From CAVSWT01 sp963746735 (GTDB taxonomy: Bacteria > Bacteroidota > Ignavibacteria > Ignavibacteriales > Ignavibacteriaceae): DNA of 64,000 bases. Positions 46,468-54,980 of the stretch are shown here, piece after piece; position 1 is the stretch's first letter, and each line of letters starts with the position of its first letter. Both the position numbers and the translations under genes were made by a program. The notes under the pieces were generated by a model, which saw only the letters and a program-made list of their open reading frames with translations, did not search any database and was not told the DNA's origin. The DNA lies in contig CAVVCO010000017.1 of NCBI GenBank assembly GCA_963746735.1, positions 62,001 to 126,000 of the forward strand. Direction: 5' to 3'.

Positions 46468-47751
46468 ATGCGAAAAATTATTTTAATTTGTTTAATCGCT
46501 TTCTTAACTACACTTTCATTTGGACAAAGAAACTTCAAAAAGAATCGTGATAATCCGTTTCAGACTTTTTACCCTGAATTAAATATAGTTCCATTTGACT
46601 CACTTTATGAGGTTTATTTCTCTTATAGAATTCCTTATAACCGGATCGTTTTTGAAAAAGATAATAATGTTTATAATGCAAGTTACAGCATTTCTGTAGA
46701 AGTGGTTGATACAAATTCAAATTTTGTAGCAAGGCAGTTAGTTGATAAAAGAATTAAAGTTAATAGTTTTGAAGAGACGAACAGCGATAATCTTTATTCT
46801 GATGGACTAATAAAGTTTAGAATAAAAAAAGGAAGATTTAATTTTGTTCCGGTTTTTACAGACGTCAATTCGAACATTGAAATAAGATCTCATGAGATAC
46901 CTTTGTATCCTGATGATTTTTCATCTAAAATTTATAATCATCCGATTATAGTTAATTCGCAAAAAGTAAACATTAATGGAAGTGAAGAATATGAGCTCAC
47001 AAATTATGGAGGCAGCATACCTTTCAATGAAAAGAGCTGCGATTTAATAATACCTGTGTCTGATACAAGCATATCTAAATTGCATCTAGTTATGTTGAAT
47101 AATAAAGATACTGTTTCAACAGAAGATATTAGTGAACATTATAAATCTTATCTTTCACTTATGTTTAGTGACGATAAAATAACTTTAAATAATTCTGAAA
47201 ATATATATCAAACTAATAATTTTGTCATCAGAAATTTTAACAGCAAGTTATATGAAGGAGACTTGACATTAATTGTTTCAGATGGAATGGATTTAAAATC
47301 AAAAAAGAAATATTATTTTAATGTAAGATGGTTTAACAAACCAATTTCACTAATGGACCCTGAATATGCGATAAAGGCATTGAAGTATGCAGTTAATCAA
47401 AATGTAATTGACAGCATGCTTGATGAAAAGGATGAAGATTATCCAAAAGCTCTATTTAAATATTGGGCAAAAAATGATCCCACTCCTAATACTGCCTATA
47501 ATCCATTGATGCAAGAATATTATTCAAGAGTGGATTATGCATCTAAAAATTTTTCAACCATAAGCGGAAAGAACGGGGTAAATACTGATAGAGGGAAGAT
47601 ATTTATTCAATTTGGAAAACCGCAAAAGATTGATAGGTATTCAAACGATAAAGGAAAAATTGTTGAAACATGGTTTTATGAAAATCCCAAGAGAAAATTT
47701 ATTTTTACAGATTTTACAGGGACTGGCAATTTTTCATTACAAGATATTTAA
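46468..47751 (+). CDS. Secreted GWxTD-domain protein
   Basis: 427 residues with a signal peptide (ILICLIAFLTTLSFGQ). Residues 20-300 form a beta-rich domain without recognised motifs. The C-terminal 120 residues match the GWxTD domain: KALFKYWAKNDPTPNTAYNP, EYYSRVDYASKNFS and TDRGKIFIQFGKPQKID. The motif's G-W is replaced by G-V (KNGVNTDRGK). GWxTD proteins are common in Bacteroidetes and Acidobacteria-like bacteria and have no established function. It lies 3 bases before pdxA. Confidence 0.82.
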   Translation: MRKIILICLIAFLTTLSFGQRNFKKNRDNPFQTFYPELNIVPFDSLYEVYFSYRIPYNRIVFEKDNNVYNASYSISVEVVDTNSNFVARQLVDKRIKVNSFEETNSDNLYSDGLIKFRIKKGRFNFVPVFTDVNSNIEIRSHEIPLYPDDFSSKIYNHPIIVNSQKVNINGSEEYELTNYGGSIPFNEKSCDLIIPVSDTSISKLHLVMLNNKDTVSTEDISEHYKSYLSLMFSDDKITLNNSENIYQTNNFVIRNFNSKLYEGDLTLIVSDGMDLKSKKKYYFNVRWFNKPISLMDPEYAIKALKYAVNQNVIDSMLDEKDEDYPKALFKYWAKNDPTPNTAYNPLMQEYYSRVDYASKNFSTISGKNGVNTDRGKIFIQFGKPQKIDRYSNDKGKIVETWFYENPKRKFIFTDFTGTGNFSLQDI

Positions 47752-47754
47752 TAG

Positions 47755-48776
47755 ATGAAAAGATTTGTTTTTACTTGCGGTGATGTTAACGGTATTGGCC
47801 CTGAAATAGTCATTAAAGCACTTAATAGAATAACAAAGGGTAGAGACAAAAAGCAGTTTATCTTTATCTGCCCGAAAAATATTTTTAACGAAGTTTCAAA
47901 AATAACTAAGCCTACTTTTGATTATAGCTTTTCAAATTCAATAGGAAATTTTAGTAATAACAAAGTTATTGTTATTAACTTAAAAGATGTAAAACCAAAG
48001 TGGGGATCCTCTTCAAAAGAAGCAGGGCAGTCTTCATTTGATTCGATTAAATTATCATTTGATTTACTTTTAAAAAGAAAGCTGATGCAGTTATTACTGC
48101 ACCAATCTCTAAAACAAGCCTCAATCTTGCCGGAATTAATTTCCCGGGACATACAGAAATGTATGCCGAATGGTGCAATGAAAAAGCAAAGCCCGGGAAT
48201 TATATCGATTATGTAATGATGTTTCTATCTAAAAAAATGAATGCTGCTTTAATCACTATTCATAACCCGGTTAAAAATATTTCCTCAATGCTAAAAAAAG
48301 AAATCCTTAAAAAGAAACTAGAAGTAATTATTAATTCTCTTAAAAATGATTTGAATATTAAAGTTCCCTCTATAGCTGTTTTGGGATTAAATCCGCATGC
48401 CGGAGAAAATGGTTTAATCGGCAATGAAGAAATAGAAATAATCTCACCTGTTATTAAAACATTTCAAAATAGTATTGAGATACAAGGCCCTTTTGTACCT
48501 GATGCTTTCTTTGCAAATCATTCTTATAAAAACTTTAACATAGTAGTTGGGATGTATCATGACCAAGTATTAATACCTTTTAAGATGATTAATTTTTCTT
48601 CAGGTGTTAATTTTACTGCAGGCCTTCCAATTGTTAGAACATCACCAGATCATGGAACTGCTTTTGATATTGCCGGCAAAAATTTAGCGGATGAATTCAG
48701 TATATTAGAGGCCTATCATTATGCAGAAAAAATTGTTAAAAACAGATTTTCAAATGCAAAGGAAACAGCAAGCTAA
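47755..48776 (+). CDS. pdxA: 4-hydroxythreonine-4-phosphate dehydrogenase, frameshifted
   Basis: PdxA oxidises 4-phosphohydroxy-L-threonine in pyridoxal phosphate synthesis. N-terminal FTCGDVNGIGPEIVIKAL is typical. The frame breaks at the A5 run 48072-48076; adding one A gives ADAVITAPISKTSLNLAGIN and FPGHTEMYAEWCN, which joins the second frame. That frame carries LGLNPHAGENGLIGNEE, GPFVPDAFF, YHDQVLIPFK and GLPIVRTSPDHGTAFDIAGK, including the metal-ligand histidines. About 340 residues in total. The methyltransferase gene overlaps its 3' end. Confidence 0.92.
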
Positions 48777-49488
48777 AATTTATAATGAAGTCGCTTTGAT
48801 TTATGATTACTTAATGAAAAGCGTAGATTATAAATACTGGTCGGATTATATCTATTCAATCACAAAGAAACACATCAAATCAAATTCTAATATTTTAGAA
48901 CTTGCAGCTGGAAATTGCAGTTTCTCAAAATATTTTATTAAAAGATATCCAAATCTTATTGTAACAGATCTATCTTTAAAAATGCTTCAGCATAAAACAC
49001 AAAAAAATATTCCTAAAGTCTGCTGCAGTATGATTGATTTACCGTTTAATATCAAATTCAATCTAATCTATTCTACCTTCGACAGCATTAATTATATTTT
49101 AACAGAAAATGAATTAATTAAATTATTTAAAGTTATAAATTATTCTTTAACTGATAAAGGTATTGTTACTTTTGATGTCAGTCTTGAAAAAAACAGTTAT
49201 AAGCATTTAAGATATTCGCATAGAGAAGGTATCTATCAGAAAATTCATTTTGAACAGAAAAGTGAATACAATGAAAAAACAAGAATTCATAAAAATAGTT
49301 TCGAAATAAATAAAGACGGTAAAATATTTAAAGAAGTTCATAAACAAAAAATTTATCCCTTTGAAACTTATTTCGATTTACTTGATCAGACAGGTTTTTT
49401 TGTTGTAAATTGTTATGAAGCTTTTACTTTTAATAATGGAAAAAGTAACTCAGATAGAGTACAATTTGTAATTAAAAAAATGAAATAA
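48754..49488 (+). CDS. SAM-dependent methyltransferase, class I
   Basis: About 244 residues from the ATG at 48754 (MQRKQQAKIYNEVALIYDYL); an in-frame ATG at 48721 would overlap pdxA more. The SAM-binding motif I is NILELAAGNCSFSKYF, followed by LIVTDLSLKMLQHK and YSTFDSINYIL, as in small-molecule or ubiquinone/menaquinone-like methyltransferases. The substrate is not evident. It overlaps pdxA by 23 bases and precedes ftsE by 4 bases, so the three form one transcript. Confidence 0.82.
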   Translation: MQRKQQAKIYNEVALIYDYLMKSVDYKYWSDYIYSITKKHIKSNSNILELAAGNCSFSKYFIKRYPNLIVTDLSLKMLQHKTQKNIPKVCCSMIDLPFNIKFNLIYSTFDSINYILTENELIKLFKVINYSLTDKGIVTFDVSLEKNSYKHLRYSHREGIYQKIHFEQKSEYNEKTRIHKNSFEINKDGKIFKEVHKQKIYPFETYFDLLDQTGFFVVNCYEAFTFNNGKSNSDRVQFVIKKMK

Positions 49489-49492
49489 GAAT

Positions 49493-50164
49493 ATGCTGTC
49501 AATTAATAATGTTGATTTCAGTTATCCCGCACAAAACGTATTTACAAATTTAAATTTAGAATTAAATGCCGGTGAGTTCAGCTTTTTAATAGGGAAGAGC
49601 GGTTCAGGGAAAAGCACGCTTTTACAAATGATTTACATGAATATTATTCCTTCTCTTGGATACGTCCAGGTTGATAAATATAATTCCAAAACAATAAAAC
49701 CAAATGAACTTCCTGAACTAAGGCGAAAACTTGGTATTGTGTTCCAGGATTTTAAACTGTTAAATGATAGAACCATATTTGATAACATTGCCTTTGTATT
49801 AGAAGTTATAAATGTTCCTTCTAAAGAAATTAAAAGAAGGGTTAACAATGCATTAACGGATGTTGGCCTGGTTCATAGAAAAAACAGCATGCCGGATGAG
49901 TTATCCGGTGGTGAAAAGCAGCGTGTTGCAATTGCAAGGGCTTTAATTAATGAGCCTGTATTAATTCTAGCAGATGAGCCAACAGGAAATTTAGACCCCG
50001 AAACTTCTAAAGAAATTTTAGAAATCTTGTTAAAAATAAATTCGAGGGGGACAGCAATTTTATTTGCTACGCATAATTATGATATTGTAAAACGATACAA
50101 AGCTAAAATTTATAAGATTCAAGACGGCAAAGCTCTTAAGGCTGTGCTTAAGCAGAAAGTGTAA
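49493..50164 (+). CDS. ftsE: FtsE-like ABC transporter ATP-binding protein
   Basis: A 223-residue ATPase. Walker A is LIGKSGSGKSTLL, Q-loop VFQDFKLL, signature LSGGEKQRVAIARAL, Walker B LILADEPTGNLD and the H-loop LFATHNYD. The sequence LSINNVDFSYPAQNVFTNLN and the short length fit FtsE, which with FtsX activates peptidoglycan hydrolases at the septum. No ftsX is adjacent; the next gene is convergent adk. A LolD-like role is the main alternative. Confidence 0.83.
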   Translation: MLSINNVDFSYPAQNVFTNLNLELNAGEFSFLIGKSGSGKSTLLQMIYMNIIPSLGYVQVDKYNSKTIKPNELPELRRKLGIVFQDFKLLNDRTIFDNIAFVLEVINVPSKEIKRRVNNALTDVGLVHRKNSMPDELSGGEKQRVAIARALINEPVLILADEPTGNLDPETSKEILEILLKINSRGTAILFATHNYDIVKRYKAKIYKIQDGKALKAVLKQKV

Positions 50165-50822
50165 TATGGTTTCCTAGTCTTTCTTTCAATGCGGCAAGTA
50201 TATCATCCGTAACTTTTTCAATCGGATTTAATGCATTTATGCGAATTACTTTATTCTTTTCTTCAAAATATTTTACCACTGGCCTTGTTTCAGTTGCATA
50301 TATCTCTAAGCGCCTTCTAATAACTTCTTCCTTATCATCTTGTCTCTGGTAAAAACTATTTTCAGACCCGCAGTTTGGACAAGTTATACTGTTTTTAATA
50401 TCGTCATAATTAAAAATACTATGACAAACTTTACATGCTCTTCTGTTTGTAAGTCTTTTTACAATTTCATTTTCATTAGCTTTTAAAATAACCAAATATA
50501 AATCAGGTAATTTCATTTCCTTTAATAAATTTTCAAAGTGCTCTGCTTGAGTTGTTGTCCTTGGAAATCCATCTAAAATAAAACCATTTTTGCTTTCAGG
50601 TTTAGTTATAGCATCCTTAATTATTCCGAGCATAATATCGTCATGGACAAGTTCCCCGGCTTCAATGGTCTTTTTAGCTTGTATTCCTAAAGGAGTTTTA
50701 TTTTTTACTGCTGCACGCAGAATATCTCCGGTTGAAATATGAGAAATGTTAAGTTTTGATGATAAGATTTTGGCTTGTGTGCCTTTGCCTACCCCTGGTG
50801 AACCGAATAAAATGAAACGCAT
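50148..50822 (-). CDS. adk: Adenylate kinase with zinc-type lid
   Basis: Interconverts AMP, ADP and ATP. I start at the ATG at 50822 (MRFILFGSPGVGKGTQAKIL), giving 224 residues; an ATG at 50876 adds 18 residues before the P-loop and is unlikely. After the P-loop come HISTGDILRAAVKNKTPLG and GFILDGFPRTTTQAEHFENL. The lid carries CKVCHSIFNYDD and TCPNCGSE, the four-cysteine zinc-binding form. The 3' end overlaps the convergent ftsE by 17 bases. Confidence 0.96.
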   Translation of the reverse strand: MRFILFGSPGVGKGTQAKILSSKLNISHISTGDILRAAVKNKTPLGIQAKKTIEAGELVHDDIMLGIIKDAITKPESKNGFILDGFPRTTTQAEHFENLLKEMKLPDLYLVILKANENEIVKRLTNRRACKVCHSIFNYDDIKNSITCPNCGSENSFYQRQDDKEEVIRRRLEIYATETRPVVKYFEEKNKVIRINALNPIEKVTDDILAALKERLGNHITLSA

Positions 50823-50934
50823 CAAATTTCCATTTTTTTTGTAATACAAATTATTACTAATAACTGTTTTAATCAAGTTTAGTTTAAAGTTTATAATTAT
50901 TACTGAAGTTGTATGTCATAAAAAATTCAAATGG

Positions 50935-51402
50935 TTATTTAGATTTATTTCTAAGTTTATTAAAAAATACCTTTAGCAATTGTTTGCTTTCCACTTCAAA
51001 TAAACCTGAATATGTTTTTATTTTATGATTGGTTTTGCCTTCTTCCGCAAGATTATAAACTGACCCGCATGCACCAAATTTAGGATCATATACAGCAAAG
51101 TAAATATTTTGAATCCTGCTTGATAATAATGCCCCGGTACACATTATACATGGTTCAAGTGTTACATAAATATCGCATTCATTTAAATTCCAATTACCTA
51201 AATTGTTTGAAGCAGCAGTTATTGCAATCATCTCCGCGTGTGCTGTTGCATCTTTTAGTTTCTCTACTTGATTATAACCTTTTCCAATTATTTTATTTTT
51301 ATAAACAACAACAGCACCAACGGGCACTTCATCATCTTCAAAAGCTTTTTCTGCTTCATGCAAAGCAGCGTACATAAAACGGTATGTGTCTTCGTTAAAC
51401 AT
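50935..51402 (-). CDS. tadA: tRNA-specific adenosine deaminase
   Basis: Deaminates the wobble adenosine of tRNA-Arg(ACG) to inosine. About 155 residues from the ATG at 51402 (MFNEDTYRFMYAALHE); a longer frame would run into the tRNA gene. The zinc-site motifs are DATAHAEMIAI and TLEPCIMCTGALLSSRI, with the catalytic glutamate in HAE. Its substrate tRNA-Arg(ACG) lies 0.6 kb away, as a separate minus-strand gene. Confidence 0.94.
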   Translation of the reverse strand: MFNEDTYRFMYAALHEAEKAFEDDEVPVGAVVVYKNKIIGKGYNQVEKLKDATAHAEMIAITAASNNLGNWNLNECDIYVTLEPCIMCTGALLSSRIQNIYFAVYDPKFGACGSVYNLAEEGKTNHKIKTYSGLFEVESKQLLKVFFNKLRNKSK

Positions 51403-51491
51403 CAGAGCTGCTAATAAACATATGGAATTATGAAATAGGGTTTGTAAAAAGTTAAAATTAAAATGTTTTTTTGACTTTTGAATTAAGCTAG

Positions 51492-51565
51492 TACGCCCGG
51501 AAGGATTCGAACCCTCAACCCTTTGATCCGAAGTCAAATGCTCTGTCCAGTTGAGCTACGGGCGC
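51492..51565 (-). tRNA. tRNA-Arg (anticodon TCG)
   Basis: A 74-base cloverleaf on the minus strand. The acceptor stem is GCGCCCG / CGGGCGT with discriminator A. The anticodon arm is TTTGA CTTCGGA TCAAA, so the anticodon is TCG (reads CGA). The T arm contains GGTTCGAATCC. CCA is not encoded. No T-run follows in the expected place. Confidence 0.95.
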
Positions 51566-51734
51566 ATAAGAAAACTTTCCAAATGGAACTTTATAAATTA
51601 AAAACTTAATACAAAAATAAGATTGTAATTTCTATATACAAATAACATTCAAGATTATTTTAAGAATCTTATTTTATTATAGCTTAACTAATTAAAATTT
51701 ATTTGGGAAATAATTTGAAACGATAAATGAGGAA

Positions 51735-51880
51735 TCTGAAATAGGCCCCGCCCAGTTGAGCAGGGCTGACAAAGATCTCAGGATAATAAACATTATCCAA
51801 AGTCTGTTTGAGGACCCCTACAACATAGTAGACAATTGTCAGACCAACAGCAATGCAAATGGACACATTGCGATTTCGGA
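51735..51880 (+). ncRNA. Structured RNA candidate of unknown family
   Basis: Between the two tRNA-Arg genes lies a compact set of helices. A closing helix TCTGAAAT (51735-51742) / ATTTCGGA (51873-51880), with one U-G pair, encloses GCCC/GGGC (51750-51753, 51763-51766), GGATAAT-AAAC-ATTATCC (51781-51798, seven perfect pairs), GTCTG/CAGAC (51802-51806, 51840-51844) containing CTAC/GTAG (51818-51821, 51828-51831), and GCAATG/CATTGC (51850-51855, 51866-51871). The U-G pair exists only if the plus strand is transcribed, and TTTTT follows at 51885. There is no credible ORF. A divergent 6S RNA or a lineage-specific sRNA are options. Confidence 0.5.
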
Positions 51881-52046
51881 AGACTTTTTGTTTAATATTT
51901 AATAAAGAACAAAATGGACATAAATTAACAGATATAAGCGATAAAAAACAAAAGATAGAAATAATTCAACAGCGTAGCCGTATAAAGTGTATTTGCATAA
52001 TGAAAAAAGTCATATGGAATAAGAGGAAAGGAAACAAAGTTTTTAG

Positions 52047-52120
52047 TGCACCCGTGGAGATTCGAACTCCAAACCTTTTGATCCGTAGTCAAATGCTCTA
52101 TCCAGTTGAGCTACGGGTGC
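52047..52120 (-). tRNA. tRNA-Arg (anticodon ACG)
   Basis: A 74-base cloverleaf on the minus strand. The acceptor stem is GCACCCG / CGGGTGC with discriminator A. The anticodon arm is TTTGA CTACGGA TCAAA, so the anticodon is ACG, edited to ICG by TadA. The T arm contains GAGTTCGAATC. CCA is not encoded. The D and anticodon arms are almost identical to those of the TCG tRNA 480 bases away. Confidence 0.95.
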
Positions 52121-52318
52121 AAAAATTAGATTTCAAATATACTATAAACGCATTTTATTTTCAAAAACGAATAATGACTCAAATGAAAACAATAATTAGA
52201 GTTGCCATTCATAATTCGAATAAAAACCTATGTCTCAATTCTCATTTTGCTCTCAATTCAAGATATATCAAAACAAAAATTATTATCAAAAATTGAATAA
52301 AGTAATTGGTACAATAGT

Positions 52319-52410
52319 TGGCTTAGTAAGAGTACCTCCCACTTAGCAGTGGTACCGGCAGGAAGAAGCAGTGTTGTAAATGTTGTTGGAGGGCGCTTTT
52401 TCCTCGCCGG
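52319..52410 (+). ncRNA. ffs: Probable small signal recognition particle RNA (4.5S-like)
   Basis: One elongated hairpin can be drawn: AAGAG/CTTTT (52328-52332 with 52396-52400, one G-U), CCTCC/GGAGG (52335-52339 with 52388-52392), then ACTTAGCA with TGTAAATGT, closing on an apex CC-GGCA-GG (52355-52362) followed by AAGAAGCAG. The tip resembles the conserved SRP domain IV pattern (GGTCC-GGAA-GGAAGCAGC) but has a GGCA loop and two extra bases. It ends in GGCG/CGCC and T8 (52411-52418), an intrinsic terminator, consistent with plus-strand transcription. No protein frame fits. Unconfirmed until a covariance search. Confidence 0.5.
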
Positions 52411-52416
52411 TTTTTT

Positions 52417-53226
52417 TTATAAGATAGTATCCGGATCTAAATTTTCGGATTCAATATCTTTAAAATATTTTGCTGTCCCAACTTTTAATTCATAAGTAGA
52501 AGCATCATCACAAACAATAATTCCTTTCGGATGAATCTGCAAAGCACTAACTGTCCACATGTGATTTAAACCTTCTTCAACAACTTTTGATAATGCACGA
52601 GCTTTATTATGCCCGCTGATAATTATTAAGACTTCGTGTGAATCTAAAACTGTTTTTACCCCGACAGTTAAAGCTGTATGCGGAACTTTATTTATATCGT
52701 TATCAAAAAATCTTGAATTGGCAATCATGGTATCCATAGTTAATGTTTTTACCCTTGTTAAAGATGCCAGCGAAGAACCCGGTTCATTAAAAGCGATGTG
52801 GCCGTCTGGGCCGATACCACCAACAAATAAATTTATTCCACCTGCTGCTTTTATTCTTCTTTCGTAATTATCACATTCTTTTTCCAGATTTTTAGCATTA
52901 CCATTTAAGATATTTATGTTTTTCTTATCGATATCAATATGATTGAAGAAATTATTAAACATAAAGGAATGATAACTTTCAGGGTGTTCTTCGGGCAAAC
53001 CGACATATTCATCCATATTGAAAGTCTTAACATTTTTGAAAGTTACTTTACCTTTTTTGTTAAGCTTAATTAATTCTTTGTACATACCGATAGGGGAGGA
53101 GCCTGTTGGTAATCCTAAAACGAATTTCTTTTTAGCTGTTGCTTTGAACTGATTAATGCTACTGGCAACATAATTTGCCGCCCATTTTGAAACTAGATTA
53201 TAATCGGGCTGAATAATTAGTCTCAT
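52417..53226 (-). CDS. nagB: Glucosamine-6-phosphate deaminase
   Basis: Converts glucosamine 6-phosphate to fructose 6-phosphate and ammonia. 269 residues. FVLGLPTGSSPIGMYKELI, the catalytic aspartate region TFNMDEYVGLPEEHPESYHS and the ring-opening histidine region GGIGPDGHIAFNEPGSS are complete, with VVEEGLNHMWTVSALQIH near the C-terminus. nagA, the preceding step, is in this window 5.4 kb away on the other strand. The stop codon overlaps the T-run that ends the SRP RNA candidate. Confidence 0.96.
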   Translation of the reverse strand: MRLIIQPDYNLVSKWAANYVASSINQFKATAKKKFVLGLPTGSSPIGMYKELIKLNKKGKVTFKNVKTFNMDEYVGLPEEHPESYHSFMFNNFFNHIDIDKKNINILNGNAKNLEKECDNYERRIKAAGGINLFVGGIGPDGHIAFNEPGSSLASLTRVKTLTMDTMIANSRFFDNDINKVPHTALTVGVKTVLDSHEVLIIISGHNKARALSKVVEEGLNHMWTVSALQIHPKGIIVCDDASTYELKVGTAKYFKDIESENLDPDTIL

Positions 53227-53261
53227 GAATAATCTCCTTAATTTAATTAATAAATAGAAAT

Positions 53262-54914
53262 TTATTCATTAGAAATATACTCACAATCTTTGGGAATTTC
53301 CGGTTTAACAATTAATACTTCTTCTCTTAGAAGCGCAACCTTACCTGGTTCCATTCCCTTTTTCTTTACTACATATTTTTTTTGAGTAAAAGAAACCGGA
53401 ACCATCCCTGAAGTTTTTGCTTTACTGTGATATGCTGCTAAAGAAGCTGCTTTCTTTAAAATATTTTTAGGAACGGCTTCCTTAGAATTATCTACACGAA
53501 GCACAACATGAGAGCCGGGAACACTCCTCGCATGGAACCAAAAATCATTTTGCTTTGCAAACTTTGTAGTAAGTAAATCATTATTCTGGCTGTCTTTCCC
53601 GACAAACACAAAGTATTTATTTTCCAATAAATATTTTTTGAACTTGCTTTGTATTTCATCTTTATTTGATGAAGAAATTTCTTCCTTAATTTTCAATTCT
53701 TTCATTATAATTCTATAATTTTGTATACTTTCTTCAGATAAAAATTTATTTTCAATTTCTTTTAACTTATCAAATTTAATTTTATAATCATTAAAAAGCT
53801 GTTTTGATTTTTGAAAAGAGATCCTTTGGTTTTTTGCTTTATCAAAATAAATATCAGCATTTTTTTTAGGGGAATACTTTTCATCAAGCTTAATAATTAT
53901 CGGGATATTATTTTCATAAATATCTTCAATAAGTATCTCATTCATTCCGCTTTTAATTTTATGAAGATTAATCAAAAGTAAATTACCGTATTTTTTATAT
54001 TCTTCTTCTTTTGTACCGTTTTCAATCCGTGCTTTCAAATTATTTAGCTTTGATGATACTTTTGTCAGCTCACTTGATAAGTGTTTTTCAATCTTCTTTT
54101 TTAAATTTAAAATTGAATTGAAATAATATTCCTTTGATAAGTAAGCATTAATTGCATCAAAAATATTTTCAAATGTCTCTATTTTTGAGTATGGAATGCT
54201 CTTAAAATTATCAAATGCCAGCTTCTGTTTATTTTGAAATTCGTCTGTGAAAATAACCGGATTACTATTTTGAATTTCTAATATTATTCCTTCTAATATA
54301 TCTTTGAGCTTTTTAGAAGATACGATTTCATTTTTAGTAATAATTAAATCTTCTCTTAATTTAACTTCATTTAATATTTCTTTCCCGATGAAAGGGTATT
54401 TGCTTTTTATTTGAGATTCAAATTGCTGGCTTTCATCGATATCAATTTCAACATTATTAAAACTGTTTATAAAATTTGCTGCATTTAATTCATTAAATAA
54501 TTGATCAGTTGATTCTTCGACAATATTTTTAAATGAACTTTGAATTATATCTTCCTTCACTAAAAATAGATTAGTAAACTTACCTCGTATTGTAAAATAA
54601 AAATCACAGCTGGATGTTATTATTTTTATAATTCTATCTGAATCAGAAATTTGAAATTCAATTATCTCAGCGGGTAAATATTCATAAAAGAAATCAATTG
54701 TATTTTTTTTTGCTCGATGAAATTCATTTTTTAGAGTAATATAAGGCATTCCAGGGTTGACGGATATTTCCAGAAATTTAGAATTATCTTGATACTTCAT
54801 CTCAAAAACAACTTTATCTCTATCCTGCGAAAATATATTAACAATTTTGAAATTGTGTAATTCTTTGTTAGCCTCAAGAATAATTCGGTTTAAGTAGAAA
54901 TAATTTTTATACAT
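53262..54914 (-). CDS. rqcH: Ribosome quality control factor RqcH/Rqc2 (NFACT family)
   Basis: A 550-residue NFACT protein. The N-terminal NFACT-N domain runs to about residue 200 (ILEANKELHNFKIVNIFSQD), a helical coiled-coil region from about 270 to 420, and the NFACT-R domain near the C-terminus (DFWFHARSVPGSHVVLR followed by AVPKNILKKAASLAAYHSKA). RqcH binds stalled 50S subunits and recruits tRNA-Ala to add a C-terminal alanine tail. The gene was earlier annotated as fibronectin-binding protein; a surface role is not indicated here, as there is no signal peptide. Confidence 0.86.
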   Translation of the reverse strand: MYKNYFYLNRIILEANKELHNFKIVNIFSQDRDKVVFEMKYQDNSKFLEISVNPGMPYITLKNEFHRAKKNTIDFFYEYLPAEIIEFQISDSDRIIKIITSSCDFYFTIRGKFTNLFLVKEDIIQSSFKNIVEESTDQLFNELNAANFINSFNNVEIDIDESQQFESQIKSKYPFIGKEILNEVKLREDLIITKNEIVSSKKLKDILEGIILEIQNSNPVIFTDEFQNKQKLAFDNFKSIPYSKIETFENIFDAINAYLSKEYYFNSILNLKKKIEKHLSSELTKVSSKLNNLKARIENGTKEEEYKKYGNLLLINLHKIKSGMNEILIEDIYENNIPIIIKLDEKYSPKKNADIYFDKAKNQRISFQKSKQLFNDYKIKFDKLKEIENKFLSEESIQNYRIIMKELKIKEEISSSNKDEIQSKFKKYLLENKYFVFVGKDSQNNDLLTTKFAKQNDFWFHARSVPGSHVVLRVDNSKEAVPKNILKKAASLAAYHSKAKTSGMVPVSFTQKKYVVKKKGMEPGKVALLREEVLIVKPEIPKDCEYISNE

Positions 54915-54933
54915 AGTAGTTTAAAATAAAAAA

Positions 54934-54957
54934 AGGGTTGGACATTTATCCAACCCT
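54934..54957 (-). terminator. Intrinsic terminator of the peptide transporter gene
   Basis: A 9-bp inverted repeat AGGGTTGGA / TCCAACCCT with loop CATTTA. Seven A on the plus strand at 54928-54934, so a T-run 3' on the minus strand. It lies between rqcH and the POT transporter stop codon at 54981. Confidence 0.85.
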
Positions 54958-54980
54958 AAATTATAATATCATATTATCAT

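Noticed and set aside
51853..52296. A 147-residue plus-strand frame spanning the tRNA-Arg(ACG) gene
   Set aside because: It runs through a tRNA on the other strand, has no recognisable domain and a composition typical of translated AT-rich spacer DNA.
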